This document shows, in pieces, positions 10,990-24,100 of a stretch of 64,000 nucleotides of DNA (its first letter is position 1; every line of letters starts with the position of its first letter). The notes under the pieces are model-generated. The model searched no databases and was not told where the DNA came from. It was given only the letters and a program-made list of their open reading frames with translations. The DNA comes from Homalodisca vitripennis (Eukaryota; Arthropoda; Insecta; Hemiptera; Cicadellidae). Made by a program: the position numbers and the translations under genes. Where the stretch lies: the NCBI RefSeq assembly GCF_021130785.1, contig NW_025777464.1:104626-168625 (forward strand). Reading direction: 5' to 3'.

Positions 10990-11590
10990 TTAATGTGAAA
11001 ACACACAAATGGAAAGTTCACTCCAAGTTTGAATGTAAAAATAATATGTTGTTAATGTTTTTTTTTTTTGCTTTAATCGGTTTCTCCGATCATTTACTAC
11101 TTGTCCCGCAATTGAGAAGAGTCTTTCTGACGGAACAGAAGTGGCGGGCAAACACAAATAATTTTTTTGGAGATTGTATATTTCAGCCAGTACATCTTTG
11201 TGTTTACGGCAAAAGGGTAGAGGATTTTCCCAACGTTTTGGTTGAGGAAGTTCTAAGTAATGCCGCACTATTAGAGCAGTACTTGCGATGGAAGATGATA
11301 CTTGATTTTTCTTCTTTTCTTCTATCCTCGAATCGACCCATTTCCATAGATTTTGTCTGATTGCAAGTTTTGTTTTTGCTTGCGTAGCCTGCTCTGAACC
11401 AGTTTCTTCTGTCTCCTGAACTTCTTCGATAATTTCCTCTGACGAAGGAACAGAGTCTGATTTATTTTTTATATTAAATTCCAACTCTTCCATGATTAGT
11501 TTCTCTGCCCTATCAGCATTTTCTTTCAATCCAAAAGAAGTTTTCATAAATCCCGGATCGAGAAACGTGGCTTTTGAAGCTCCTCTATAG
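10990..11590 (-). pseudogene. hAT transposase C-terminal fragment (ZBED-like dimerisation domain)
   Basis: Just upstream of the ORF's first ATG the same frame reads ATFLDPGFMK, the FLDPRFK-type block of hAT transposases. An acidic linker follows, then ELPQPKRWENPLPFCRKHK, LPATSVPSERLFSIAG and NDRRNRL, the hallmark of the hAT C-terminal dimerisation domain. The ORF ends at 10990. The N-terminal BED finger and most of the catalytic core are absent upstream, so it is a 5'-truncated element. The nearest end (10224) lies in the expected position downstream. Confidence 0.9.
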
Positions 11591-12422
11591 AATCATGCCT
11601 AACTATTTTTCATAATTAAAGGAATATATAGAAACATCAAATACACAATATCCCTTCCGGCTGATTCGGAAGAAAGGTATATTTCACATGAGGCTACAAC
11701 TTGAAGATACATTATTAGTTTATGAACTTAACACAGTGATAAAAAACTTATGGATGAGGCATTGGTAGCAAAGGATGAAGTATATTAATCCGCAAGGTTT
11801 CTTCATAACTAGTTAATGTAAAAAAATGTTTGGTCTACTTCTGTCCATCTTACCTCTAGTAGATATATCCCTCTGGTAAAGGATTATACCCTCGATTATA
11901 TTACTTTTTCTAACGGTATCGATGATAATTAGTGTCATATTACGAGAATGAAAAATAGAATTCATATTGGGACTTTCATATTAAGTGATATCAACTATTA
12001 CATGTAAAATATTCTCACATATACGTTTTGTTGCTCCTTTTGTGAGTAAATCTATTTTCAAATGTGGATCATGAGTCTTTAATTACCTACAGTACTATAG
12101 GAAAAGAGGGATCGTGATTTGTAATTACTTTAGAACATCAGTTCAAAAAATCATGGAATGTCGCATTTAAATTAAATTTAGAATATTTTCCAATGACCAT
12201 AATTTTTTTCATCAGTAGTATGCCATTTTTTTTTAAAGACATCAAGGAGATGTCTATGACGTCCCAGTTATTCTACAAAAATTCCGTACGAAGGGGTGGG
12301 TATCAGCTAGTAAACATAAAAAAACTTGAAACTCCTTATTTTTGCCTTAACATCGTTGCTCGTTATATATCGACCGTCTACCAAATATGAAATATACAGA
12401 GTGAAATCAACCTGCAAATATC
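11591..12422. other. AT-rich, nothing recognised
   Basis: No coding motif, terminal repeat or tandem structure could be supported here. A 65-codon frame at 12193-12390 appears to be chance. Confidence 0.5.
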
Positions 12423-12500
12423 GATTGTAGGACTGTAGGTCCACACATAATTTTGACGAAGCTGACGAAACCCGTCCGTGCACTACCGACCCTACTGTTC
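12423..12500 (-). repeat. Fragment of the GTAGGACTGTAGGTCCAC hairpin-repeat family
   Basis: GATTGTAGGACTGTAGGTCCAC followed by a TTTTGACGA-type block matches the reverse complement of 56100-56155 and, in part, the copy at 54365. The perfect hairpin seen in the other copies is not preserved here. Confidence 0.65.
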
Positions 12501-15500
12501 AGAACTGATGTGGCCGTATCGAGTGGCCGAGTAATAATATCGATGTTATTCCCAGTTGTTATTCCTATATTAATACATAACTTATTATGTATAGTGAATT
12601 TGTTTGATGAACTTTCGAAAAAAATATAAGAAGAAATCAAACAATGTTTGAGTGTACTGGCCCAAGGTGTGGCATATTATACTCTCTAGGCAACGGATAC
12701 TTTTACACTAGGAAAGAGTAAAGATAAACTAGAACACGGTAATAATCTATGGACAAAAACTGAAAATCATCGCCTTTTTGTATGCAGTTAAAGAATCTTT
12801 AACTATTGTGTGTTACATTAGTCACACGTGCACTTCTAACCCCATGTATCTGGAAGTGTCAAACTTAAGGATGACATTCTTACAATATTGTAAAAAGAAG
12901 AATGAAATCTCAGCGAAGTCTTTAATAAAGCGTCTATAAAAAGGTAAAATTTAAAATTACACTTCAGCCTAGCTGTACTTTTATTTTAAGGCTATTTATA
13001 TCGGAAAGTGTAATGAATGTTGTTACACTCTAACTTTCAATTCCTTGTAATTTTTATAACTGATTTGTTAACTAGGTAGTCAACAGATGTATAGAAGCAT
13101 AAATATTACTTCATTAATAATAAAAAAAATACTATACAAATATACATAATATTTCATTTTGTATACAGTAAACTTTTATGTCTTTTAATGTTTTATTTTC
13201 AGGGTAGAACAAAATCTTCAAACCTCGGTTAGAACAAACTTAACAACGCAACAAATAGCAATCTTTACTGGTACATTTAAGCATCTACGTTTTACCACCG
13301 CATACCATCAATAGCATATCTACAAACTCCGTATAAATTTACAAACCAGAAGTAGGTCTGAGGTCTTCCATTTAAAAAACAAAGTATTAAATAGAAATAT
13401 AATAACTATAAAGACATTTTTTATTTTTGGTCTAGGCAATCAACATGTATTAGAGTGTTTTTATGACGTCTTAATAAAAAAAAAACTTATATTCAGAAAT
13501 AATTAAGGTTACTGTGACCAACGTTCAGCAACCAATTTTTAAAACTTGGTATCGTTGGATTTTTAATTAAATTGTGTAATAATTGATACCTTTTTTACCA
13601 TATATCGCTTTTAAGATATTTTCGCTTAAAGATTTTCTAGAAATCACTATTTTGAAAATAAATCTTGTAAGAAATTTAAATTTTTGATGTAATTATTCCG
13701 GTTATAAAGGTATATACAAAATTTTAACCTAAACAATCCATCAAATATAAATAGTAAAGTAAAAAAGACAAAAACAAAACAAAATTGTGAGAAGTGTGTT
13801 TTCTATATTGTCTGTTGTTACCTTGAAAGTTGGCATGAAATTATAGCGAACTACAATTATTGTCCCAAATACAGTCGTAAGGAAGAAGTGGTTACATTTT
13901 AGGATAGTTTTTAAGAAATATATAGAATCTGTTCAGTGCCTGAAATAAATGAGTTTAATGGCTCTGGTGGCGGAATCAATGGTATTAATTTCGATTTCGG
14001 GATCCAATACAAACGCAATGATAGTTACTGTATACAATTGAAACATTGAATCTGGGAGCGGGTCGATTCAAACTGAGTTGTTATCAGAGTGGCGCGCTAC
14101 ACAGTTCTGTGATGTTCGATTCATTTCAAGTTCATTTCCATTCTGACATTGCTGGACATTCCGAAGACGGACAATTTGCCGGATTTGAAGCATTTCTGAT
14201 TCCTCGATGCAAATTTATTCTCCTGCGTCTTATTGGCTTCATAGTCTTGAAATAATGTATAAAACAAGTCACAAGGAATAAAGAAACCGAGGGGGGTGTT
14301 TGTCCATTGAGAAGCAACAATATATTATTGTTATTACAATCAACAAAATTACACAAAAATCTGATTTTTAAAACATGTGCTTTGCTATAGGCAGACAGCC
14401 ATGTTGCCTAATCAAAAAATGTAGTGGAGCTTAATCATTGTTTGAAACAGATAGTTATGTGAGTGAAACCAAACTAAGCTATATAAAGCCCATCGGAATT
14501 ACGAGTATTATAAAACTCCTTATATGAGTGACATATTTTTTGTCTTATACCTGTGAACGTCTTACTTGGGCAATATAAACTCTAGTATCGTTGTAGACTA
14601 GAACACATATTTGTTTCTTACTGACGCGTTTGACTTTAATATTAAACTGACAAGTTTCTTAACCGTCAGCTATCACCAGTTTGGCTAAGAAGAATTATTT
14701 TTAGTTTTATCGATACTTCTGGGCAATTTTTCTCTTCATAAGAATTTTATTCTTAAATATTTTATATTGTAGATTTGGTTCGCGTGCTTTGTAGTAATGC
14801 TCTCAGCATTTTCCGTCTTTTCTTTTTGCCCGTGGTTTCACGCGAAATTTCCTGCTGAATAACAGAGACGCCATGGGCAATATAATATTTAAACGCGTAC
14901 CAGACACTCCTGTGATGGTTACTGGAAAATATTCTAATGTGATCCAAGAGGTGGGTGAAACAGCTTTTATTTTCCCTCCTAGAAAATACCTAGAATTAAT
15001 ATTTCAATATTCCATTTTATTTAAAAGTAAACCGTTGTTTCAGCCTAATTGTAAAATTTCATATGAAAATGATAATAACGGTCAAGATTTCACTTCAGAT
15101 TTCGTGTCGTAAAGATTTTAATTCTTTACATGAATTCTTCAATATGTTGGGCAATTCTTTTAGCCTCTCATTGTTGTAACCCATCCTCGGACTGCAACGA
15201 ATATTAAAAAACCATAATTAGCCAAATTGTTTTCAACCTTTCTCGAGATTAACGCTTACCTACACATTTAGCTATCCATTTTTATATAGCAGTACACATA
15301 TCCCTAGTAAAATCTAAAAAGCAACATAGAACATGCTTCACAAAAAGGATGTTTGTAATATATCGATATCTACACACTTAAACACAGTCTTGTGAATATT
15401 GCAAGGCCAAACAAAATCCTGCTAAGGCCCAAGACGGCCGACGCGACGTGCCGCTGGACAAAGGAAGGCCATCTGGAGGGGTTTATGGTCTTATTTTTTT

Positions 15501-16066
15501 CACCAGTAGAGATATCCTTCATAATTTATGAGGGTTGCAGGTGTTCTTCAGTTGCTCCCGATCTACAAAAATTGGTCTTTCGCTTCATTTCCAGAATTTT
15601 TGAACCGTTACAATTATTACCAACACAAGAACTCCTTACTGTCTTAGTTAGTAGGTTTTTCTTATCAACCCATTCATAAGTTCAAACTACACTAAAGTAC
15701 TCATTCAAAAATAAGAAGTAAAGAAATCTGTTACACTTTTAGTTATAGTTAATTATTTAAATATCTTTCATAATTTGTTAAGTAAAGCAAAGTTTCATAA
15801 AAAATATTTCAAAATTGTATCAATTTATCTTCACCACGCGTTTTAAATTATATGATAGTAACCATAAAAATTACACTTTTTAATCAATTCTTGAAGATAG
15901 ATTTTTGGCCTGTAGATAATCAATCTACTTGCACTGGCCAGAAGTAACATAGTCAATTTAGATGCTCTTTATGACAAAGACATGTATACATGTCCTATAG
16001 GAAGCGTCGTATAATTTATTTTTGTTCTTATTCCCACCACATCAAAATCAAGAACCAAACGTGTAA
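12501..16066. other. Long AT-rich stretch without recognised genes
   Basis: I examined the short frames here (for example 14046-14255, 14873-15112 and 15392-15679) and saw no family motif or convincing exon structure. 15415-15480 is a brief GC-rich patch. No tandem repeat or clear transposon end was found. Confidence 0.5.
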
Positions 16067-16165
16067 CTTATCCGTTGCTCCCTAGGTACAATTTTAGAGA
16101 TGGTTTCTTAGTCCTACCTTTACCTGATGAATTAAGACCTTTTTTACCTTTTACCTTTTTACAAT
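16067..16165 (+). repeat. Decayed tail of the 5S-derived SINE
   Basis: CCGTTGCTCCCTAGGTACAATTTTAGAGATGGTTTCTTAGTCCTACC... lines up with the tail of the modules at 671-920 (CCGTTGGTCCCCAGGTTAAG...TTAGAGAGGGCTTCTTAGCCCTCC). It continues through TGATGAATTAAGACCTTTTTTAC, matching TAGAATAAGACATCTTTAC. The 5S-like head is missing. Confidence 0.6.
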
Positions 16166-17368
16166 TTAGCATCCTGTACATTTAACTTTCATTAATTTTT
16201 TAATTGAACTAACCCAGTTTTCCGATTGGCCGATCTCCCAGTTGCATGCAACAAAACTCGTTAATATTGTAAATACGTGTGAATTTGAAACACTGTTTAG
16301 GCATGTTTTAAGTCCCATGGTCATTGGAAATTTTTAATTTATTTTGGCAACTCGTTTATAAAATGAACACCTGCCTTCAGGGACAGGTGCTATGCATTCC
16401 GGTCGGTTAATTTACCTTGCCTCATACGAATTTATATCTCGGCCAACAATCGAGGCATACAATAAAGAGCGCTTTTCCAAAATATAGAGGTTGAGTAGAG
16501 TCAGCAACAGTAGTTTTTCAAGACTCTGGAAATCAAATAAACGATTGCAAATTACTCGTTCTTATCATTTTAAGCACTAAAAATTTGGTTATTTGCACAA
16601 GCAAACGACATAAAAACTCCAGAGAGGTGGGAGTTAATCGGTCCATAATATGACATGATCAGATCCTGAGTAGGGTATTATTTCAATAAATACTACAAGA
16701 CATTAATGCCTGAGGATAATTTTGCTCAAAATTGATATTTAGTGTCATTCAATGTCAGCCTTTGTCATGAACTTTTCAAATGTCAAATTCTTTTTGTATG
16801 AAGTCTGTCCAAATGACGGAAAAATATCACGTTTCGGTCCTACAGAATGCAAGGTCAAGTTCATTAATACATTTAATTTAGATGTACTTAGAAGTACTTT
16901 TACAACTACAGTAAAGTAACATGTTACCAGAAGTGTAAATTCACCTTATTACAATCAGATTAATTTTAACAACAAATTCTTTCAACGCGTTTTTGTAAAT
17001 AGTAAAATTATGAATTATAGATAAACGTTTAAAAATGCTATTTTAAATAGGAGGTTGTATGTATAGCCATTAAAAAGGTTTGGTGAGGAAAAATAAATAG
17101 TTAGAAATACGTATTATACTGAGTATATTAAATTTTTATTGCTCTGCTTAAATCTATGATATTATATAACCAGACTTAAGAAACAACAAAAAGTTTACAT
17201 AATAAGAACTTAAATTCAAGTCTCTAGCATTCAAAATAAATTAAGAAGAAGATGAATGATTTATTTCAATGCGTAATAGGCTACAATATTAAACTATTTA
17301 CAACTCAGTAGCTTCAAACATAATTATATACATATAGTAAATTAATACAAGAAACAATTTGTCATAAT
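16166..17368. other. AT-rich, nothing recognised
   Basis: No gene, repeat or structural element could be supported. Confidence 0.5.
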
Positions 17369-18455
17369 CCTAATATTATTATAAATGCGAAAGTAAGTTT
17401 GTTTGTTACGCTTTCACGCTAAAACCATTCTATCTGTTGTATTGAAATTTTACATGGACATTCCTAGAAAAAAACATAAGCCTATTCTTATTTTGGAAAT
17501 CCTTTCGGGCTACGCCCCGCTGGTCTTTCAAAAGTTCTGTACTGTGGGCTCCAAGAACTGGATAAATGCATTCAACTGCTATTTTTAAACATCGTATTAA
17601 GTCAGCACGACCACATGTTTTATTATTTTAACCAGTATTTTCTATTTGTTTACATTTATAGAGTGAAAGCATAACAAAGGTAACAAAACTTCTTATTTAA
17701 ACATAATGAGAAAAAAGGCAAACCAATTGATTTATTCTGGCTCACAAAGCCAACACGAGAGTGACTATAAACGCAATTTTAATGACAGAAAATCGTCAAG
17801 GTGACATAGCATCCATTTACTTCCTGATGGGTTCTACGATACTGATTATGTATATAAATACTGATGTAATACCTAAACTGGACCGAAGAAATAGCATACA
17901 TGAACATGTACTGGGAAGTAAGAACTTTACTGTATCATGTATGATTTACATATGGATGAAAACTGTCACAATGTAAGTATTGAAATGAATTAGTATTGCT
18001 GATGTTGATTTCAGTTTTTTATTTTCGATACAAATATTGAGATATCTATATAATTTAGAAAACGATACTGTTTTGAATCGAACCCCATTTCAAAATTAAG
18101 TATTTCTGTCTACTGAAATGAATGAATGATTTACTTCCTAAAAACACATCTATTAGTACCCAGAAAAAATCATATGAGTATTATAGAAATCTATACTAAC
18201 ATAACATAAAATTCTGTTTTGACAAATCAAATATAATTTTAATAGGAAGATAGGGTCCCAAAGGCAAAGCAATAACAGTTCATTTGCGGTTGCAGACCTA
18301 TAACTATTTATAATCCTATATATCCTATATACCATCAGCATGCCTACTTACGATTTAAAATTTCCATAGGACTCCATCATAAGTGCTTTTATTAAGTAAT
18401 ATAAGAACTTCGATTTTGAAAATTGCGTGCGAAACTGCGGGTAACAGCTAGTTAA
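17369..18455. repeat. Common insect dispersed element, both ends visible
   Basis: The left edge reads CTAATATTATTATAAATGCG then AAAG...GTTTGTTACGCTTTCACGC. The right edge reads GCGTGCGAAACTGCGGGTAACAGCTAGTTA. From general knowledge these are the recurring start and end of a repeat frequent in insect genomes. The roughly 1.1-kb body contains AT-rich DNA that may be a nested insertion. I do not assign a class with confidence. It stops about 80 bp short of the stop codon of the MULE gene. Confidence 0.6.
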
Positions 18456-18534
18456 AAAGAAATATAATTACATAACAACAACAAAACTAAAATACGACTA
18501 TTTACAATAAATTATTATCCTAGGTTAATTAAAA

Positions 18535-18722
18535 TCAGTGTAGGTTATTTAACCTTAAATAGAGTTCAACGGGAGCCCTACAAGCTATACAAAACCGATG
18601 TTCTCGTTCCAGTTGTGGGGCACAGTCCTCGCAGACAGCGGGATGTCCGCAAGGAACAGCTACCATCATCGCTGCCTTGTGCTCCAGGCAAACGAGGCAG
18701 TGATTTATCACTAGCTGCTGAC
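18535..18722 (-). CDS. Exon 8: C-terminal RING finger
   Basis: The acceptor TTCCACAG|GT joins in phase with exon 7; residues 616-677 and the stop. The spacing C624-x2-C627-x12-C640-x-H642-x3-C646-x2-C649-x10-C660-x2-C663 is a full C3HC4 RING with a PCGH core, as in IAP- and MEX-3-like E3 ligases. All eight ligands are intact. The protein ends 14 residues after the last Cys. No polyadenylation signal was assigned. Confidence 0.9.
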
Positions 18723-21113
18723 CTGTGGAATAATATGTTGTTGTTTGATTTTGAGACATAAAATTAAATTGTATCATATTACATAGTTTAATCGTCAACC
18801 CTTGAAGGTTAATTTCTACTTTAAAGTTATTGAAATAAACTGTTAAATTGGATTAGAAATGATTATATACTGTTTCTTATATATTTTATTAAATAATAAT
18901 AAGCAAAATAATTTTATTAAGTAGTATACTTATTATTCAGCAACTTGGATCTGACCATGTAAAGAAATAGAAACACGGCGTGTGATTTTAGAATTACCAA
19001 TTTATTTCTATCAATTATAAAGAAAACACAATAATGTTTGAAACAATCATTTTAAACCATTTGAAATAATTCAATTAAAATGTTCTATTAAATTTCAACA
19101 TTTTATAATTTTAAATCAAACCTTCCTCCAATGTTTAAGAAACGAATACATTACTAATACGAATATTGTTCTTACCCACAACTGGAACAGGTGGTAAAAC
19201 TGGTGCTTGTAGTGCTGCACCGTCAACTACCATTAGAAAATATGGAATGGGTGGTACCACTGGTAGGGCTTGAGGAGCTGGAAAGACCACTGGACCAGGA
19301 GGAGGTACTGGAACAGCAGCAGCAAAAACAGGTAAAGCTTCCACTGCTTCAGCTCCAGGGACCACCGCTGCTGGTGGGGCACGTCCACCTCCATCGGGAA
19401 ACCTCTGGTACCTTATACATTTAAAAACTATTTATTACAGGTATTGCAAATTCTTTAAGATGGCCATTAAAGGTCAGTTGGAGCCCAATTATATGCAAAG
19501 TACAAAATTAAAACAATACGTATTCTCTTCTCTGCTAATATATTTGCATTAAAAAAAATTAACTATAAATGAGTATAACCTTAAAAATATATAAATAAAT
19601 GTGGAAAATAAAAAATATTAATATCAAGTTTGGTTTTAAATAATGTCTATTTTATAATAATTTAAGAAATGTTATTTTCCATTAATTCATCACATTTGTA
19701 GAATGCCTTGGGCTTTTTTATTGGTGGAAGTAGGTGATAGGTACCTTAGTGAAATGACTTATTTAACAAATGTTACTAAAAATTAGATAGCAACTCCGTG
19801 TTTCCAATGTGTATTACACTACTGATTCCTAAGCACTATACATTTTATTTAGACTACATTTTAAATGTAAAGACATGTTTCTGCATATTTGGCAGGTTAG
19901 TCGACTTACATAATGCAATAGGGTTTTTATTGAGCACAAGAAACGATACTATTTAACTGTCATTAAAACAGAACAAATTATTCCCTAAAATATTATTTAT
20001 TTTACAATTTGCCTATCTAGAGTTGCTTAAATCATTATGTTATACAGTTTTGCGTTATCTGTAATTGGTATAAAATATATTTTTGGGGATTAATTAGAAC
20101 TACTTTTCCGTCTCTACAGATCCATATAAAGATACTAGTAAACATGTCATAATGGCAAACATTTTAAACTCACCATCACATGTCTTCGTCTCCCGCGTGC
20201 TGCCACTGCCCCACGTCGAACACGTCCTCTTCTTGCCACCGCTCCACGGTTGCGACCGCGTACAGCTACTGCAGCTTGGCCACCAGCTTCTTCGTCCGGC
20301 GGCAATCTGCCACCGTCGACACCAACAACATCCTCATCGTCGTCTTCGTCGTCGCCTGCGACGTTGTAGACTTCGTTGTGGATGTTGTCCAGCTGGTGAC
20401 TAGCAGCCTCCAAAAACTCGCCAACACTGTACTGCCTGTCGTCTAAGCGTGTGGTGAGAGTATTTATTGTCCTGTTGGACAACAAATATCTCGGACGAGG
20501 TGGTCTGACAGCGTTGAGACCCCTTTGTAACGAAGCCAACGTTACTGAAGCCTCGTGTTCAAGCGCTCTCAGACCATCTGTAAAATTCAATTATTGTTGT
20601 TCAGTCAGTCACTTCATTGCAGTCTTCATTGTATGTCTTTATTAACATGAGCAAATATATCAATATGAGTGAGATGTTTGAGTTGTAATTATTACCATAA
20701 TTGTTCTTCATAATTATTACTTTTACACGTAAAAGCTACTTAAATTAAATAAATTTAACTTTTGGACCTTTACCTGTAAAAAACCCACACGTTCGGATGG
20801 GCAGTATTCATGGTATCCCTCAGCTTTCTGTGGTAGGATTCCATGTCGTTGTTGGTTCGTCTCCTCTGTTTATAAACAGAGAAAGACTCAACACCGACAC
20901 CTAGGACATTATTTTCGTTGTAAAATAATGTTGTTAGTTTAACAAACTTTCCAATTAAAGTAGAATCATTTATTTAGAACATAATTGTATTTAAATAGTT
21001 AAATATTAAAGAGGAAACCAACATCTTATCTGAGTAGTCTGTTAATACGATAATTTTCTTGCCCTTTTAGTGCTACAGCGTCTACGTTGTAGACGCAGCG
21101 TATTTATATATAT

Positions 21114-21159
<46 letters not shown>

Positions 21160-24100
21160 TTCAGTTTATGCAATTTACTGACTGCAAACGATGATAAAAA
21201 TAATATAAAATTGTTTACACAATAAAATTGTATGCCAAAGAGAAAACAAAAAAAATATTATAAAATTTACATTTAAAATTTTTTTTTATAACAATCCGAA
21301 TATGTACAAATGTATTTTTTGTATTTATTTCTGTTTATTGGTTATTTATCTTCAATAGAAAAAAAGTAACAAGATATGACCTGAAATAAGGGAATAGTAA
21401 GGAATTTACTAAAACTCTGCATTTATGCACTAAAATGCTTAGCACTCTTGGGTTTGGCAATGCGCCAGACCCCTTAGCACTAAAAGGGTTCTTACCAGTA
21501 ATCCACACACGGTGCACATAGTTGAGGAACACCGCGAGATTTTGGAGGACGCCCGCCTGCTGCGCGAAGTTCACAACATGGTCGTACCCTGCCTCGATCA
21601 TGTTCGCTGGAAGTAGAGGCAAGGCCTGGCACATCTTGTAAACTTTTCTTGCAGCAGGGTTTTGGCGTAGCAGCTGAACGTGGCCCAGAGTCCGCGCTTT
21701 CTTGTTCATGCTCTGTTAGAACATGCATAATATCGAATTACTTTGTTTTCTGAATTGAATGTCAACAAAAGTAAAATATCTGTATATTTGTGAAATATAA
21801 GTAATTTTTCTTTAAGGTACTTCTTACCTACTTTTACCGGTAAAATTATCCACGGCATTTTTACACATTTGATGAGTTAATGGAACACAACGTTATTTAA
21901 ATAACTAAAACAAAACTTTATATAAATACCTTATAAATCTTAACGTTTTTCTTCGGTTATTTTAATATCTCCAAGGTTTAATTTATTTTTTTAAATTTTT
22001 ATAGTAATGTATTATCAAAGAACACGTCTTGTTTAAATTTTTGTGTGTTCAATATTGATCTTGATTAACACAACTTACTGTTGATATACATCAATAAAAA
22101 GTTTATTATCGTTATTGTTTTATGTACAGTCATAGACAAGTTATTTAATAAACAGTGGCCTTAAATATTTATTATTATTATTTATATATTATTTATAAAT
22201 ATTTGTTATTGACATACATATTATTATACAACTAGAAATACTTACATTTGCCGAGTGAAACCAACATCCGGCCACTCGGCTTTCCGGCCATGCTCTTCTT
22301 AAGGCACGCGTCACCGCCTTCTCAAAGTCACATGTGAATACTGTGGGGTGCCAGTCGGACAGAACCTCCCGCAAGTAGTCGAACACTCTACTGTAGAGTA
22401 GCTCTGTCTTTCTACCCATCAGCACACTTGCCACCGGAAAAGCCTGTTATAAATCAAATGGCATATTATGACTATTACTTATTTGATATATTATATTAAG
22501 ATTGGATTATTGCAAAAGATGACTAGTACACCCGTTTCATATAACTTTTCATGGTCGAAAAACAATTAACATTAATATTGTAATGTAATATGTACATTAA
22601 TGTTCACTTTTAATATAATGAAAGAAGAAATTGTTAACACTTCTTCAAAACTAGTAAATTAAAGGAATACAACATGTTTACAAATTACACAATTATGTCT
22701 GAAAAATTCAATAGGCTGGACACGCAAATACAATGTTTTAGTTATATAGGAAATTAAATAAGACCATTCCAACCCATGAAACCATGAATAGTGGAAGTGG
22801 TCCCATTAATATTTTTTTCGGTAACTGATCAATAAATATTGTTATTACAGGAAAAATAAAGGATAGTGAGAATACGATAACTTACATGGTCGAAATAAAT
22901 AGCACTGATAGTAAGGAGCTGGCAGCTTGGAGGAGTGCTCGGCACTACCTTAAATGTGCCGTCCAAATGGATGTGAGAGCCATCGGCCGAGAGCCTTGCA
23001 GACAGGTTCTCGGAGATGAAGATTACGGCAACATCGCCGTTGTCGTCGACAACTGTTGCCCTGTAGAAATCTTCACCCCGATGACTCTGCCCGTACCTAG
23101 GGTTCTGCGACAGCGCTTCCCCATACTCTTGCAGAGTACTCGGTACGGGCCCATTAGCAGCTCGCCTGGCACGCTGCATCGCTTTGGACAGCACATGATA
23201 CGGCAGTTCAGCTGCGACGTCAATATCAACCCTAAAATAAATGAAGGGTGTGCATTATTTAATAGTAGTTAAAAATAAGCCGTGTATTCTATGTTGAATA
23301 CACACTGAAGGGATCTTGCAAACTATGAGATATAGTAAAGATGTAATGGACAAAGTTGAGCGTAATAACAAGACCAGCAAATTTAAGTGGTCAAGTTGAT
23401 TATTGGTTGCGTCGTTCACACGCTGTGCTAAAAAAACTATTTGTGGTCAAAATGGTCACAACTCTCTTATTAGTAGCTTTATTGAAAAGTGTTCACAGGA
23501 AATCTGTATAAAATGTCTTCTAGCTCTCTAAAATTATAATTAAAATGAGATTAATTTATTTTTTGAGAAGCAAGCAGGAGGTGTAGGGTTGCAGTGTATG
23601 TTATTAATGCAACGACCCATTTTTTACCTAAAAAAAAGAAAGTATATTTTTTAATGATATCAATAATATAATACTGTGTTATACTTTCCTCTTGGTTTTG
23701 ATCGAGTAACTCATAATAAACCCGTTATTATACGGTTGTGTAAAGGGAATTTTTATTCTACTATTCTGATAGTTAAATAAGGATGGCTGATATTCCACTG
23801 GACGCATTGGTGGATTCAACTGTTTATTTAAACATAGAAATGATCAGACAAGGTCAGTCTAAAAGTGACTGTTTCTGACATTTATGTAATTTTGTATTAA
23901 CCAAATAGCATGTTGGTTTCAAATTGTATCATCATTTAGAATGTTATATAAAATAAAAATAATTAAACAATCTAATTATGGGTGATTAATTCCAAAATAA
24001 AAATATCAAAAATAGATTATTTTTTATTAATTATTCGATACTTACCTTGAGGGAATATATCATATACGGTATCTTTGAAATTAGTAAAAAGTTAATATCT

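Noticed and set aside
20152..20446. Plus-strand frames of 83 and 88 codons
   Set aside because: Shadows of the GC-rich, Arg/Gly-coding exon 6 on the minus strand.
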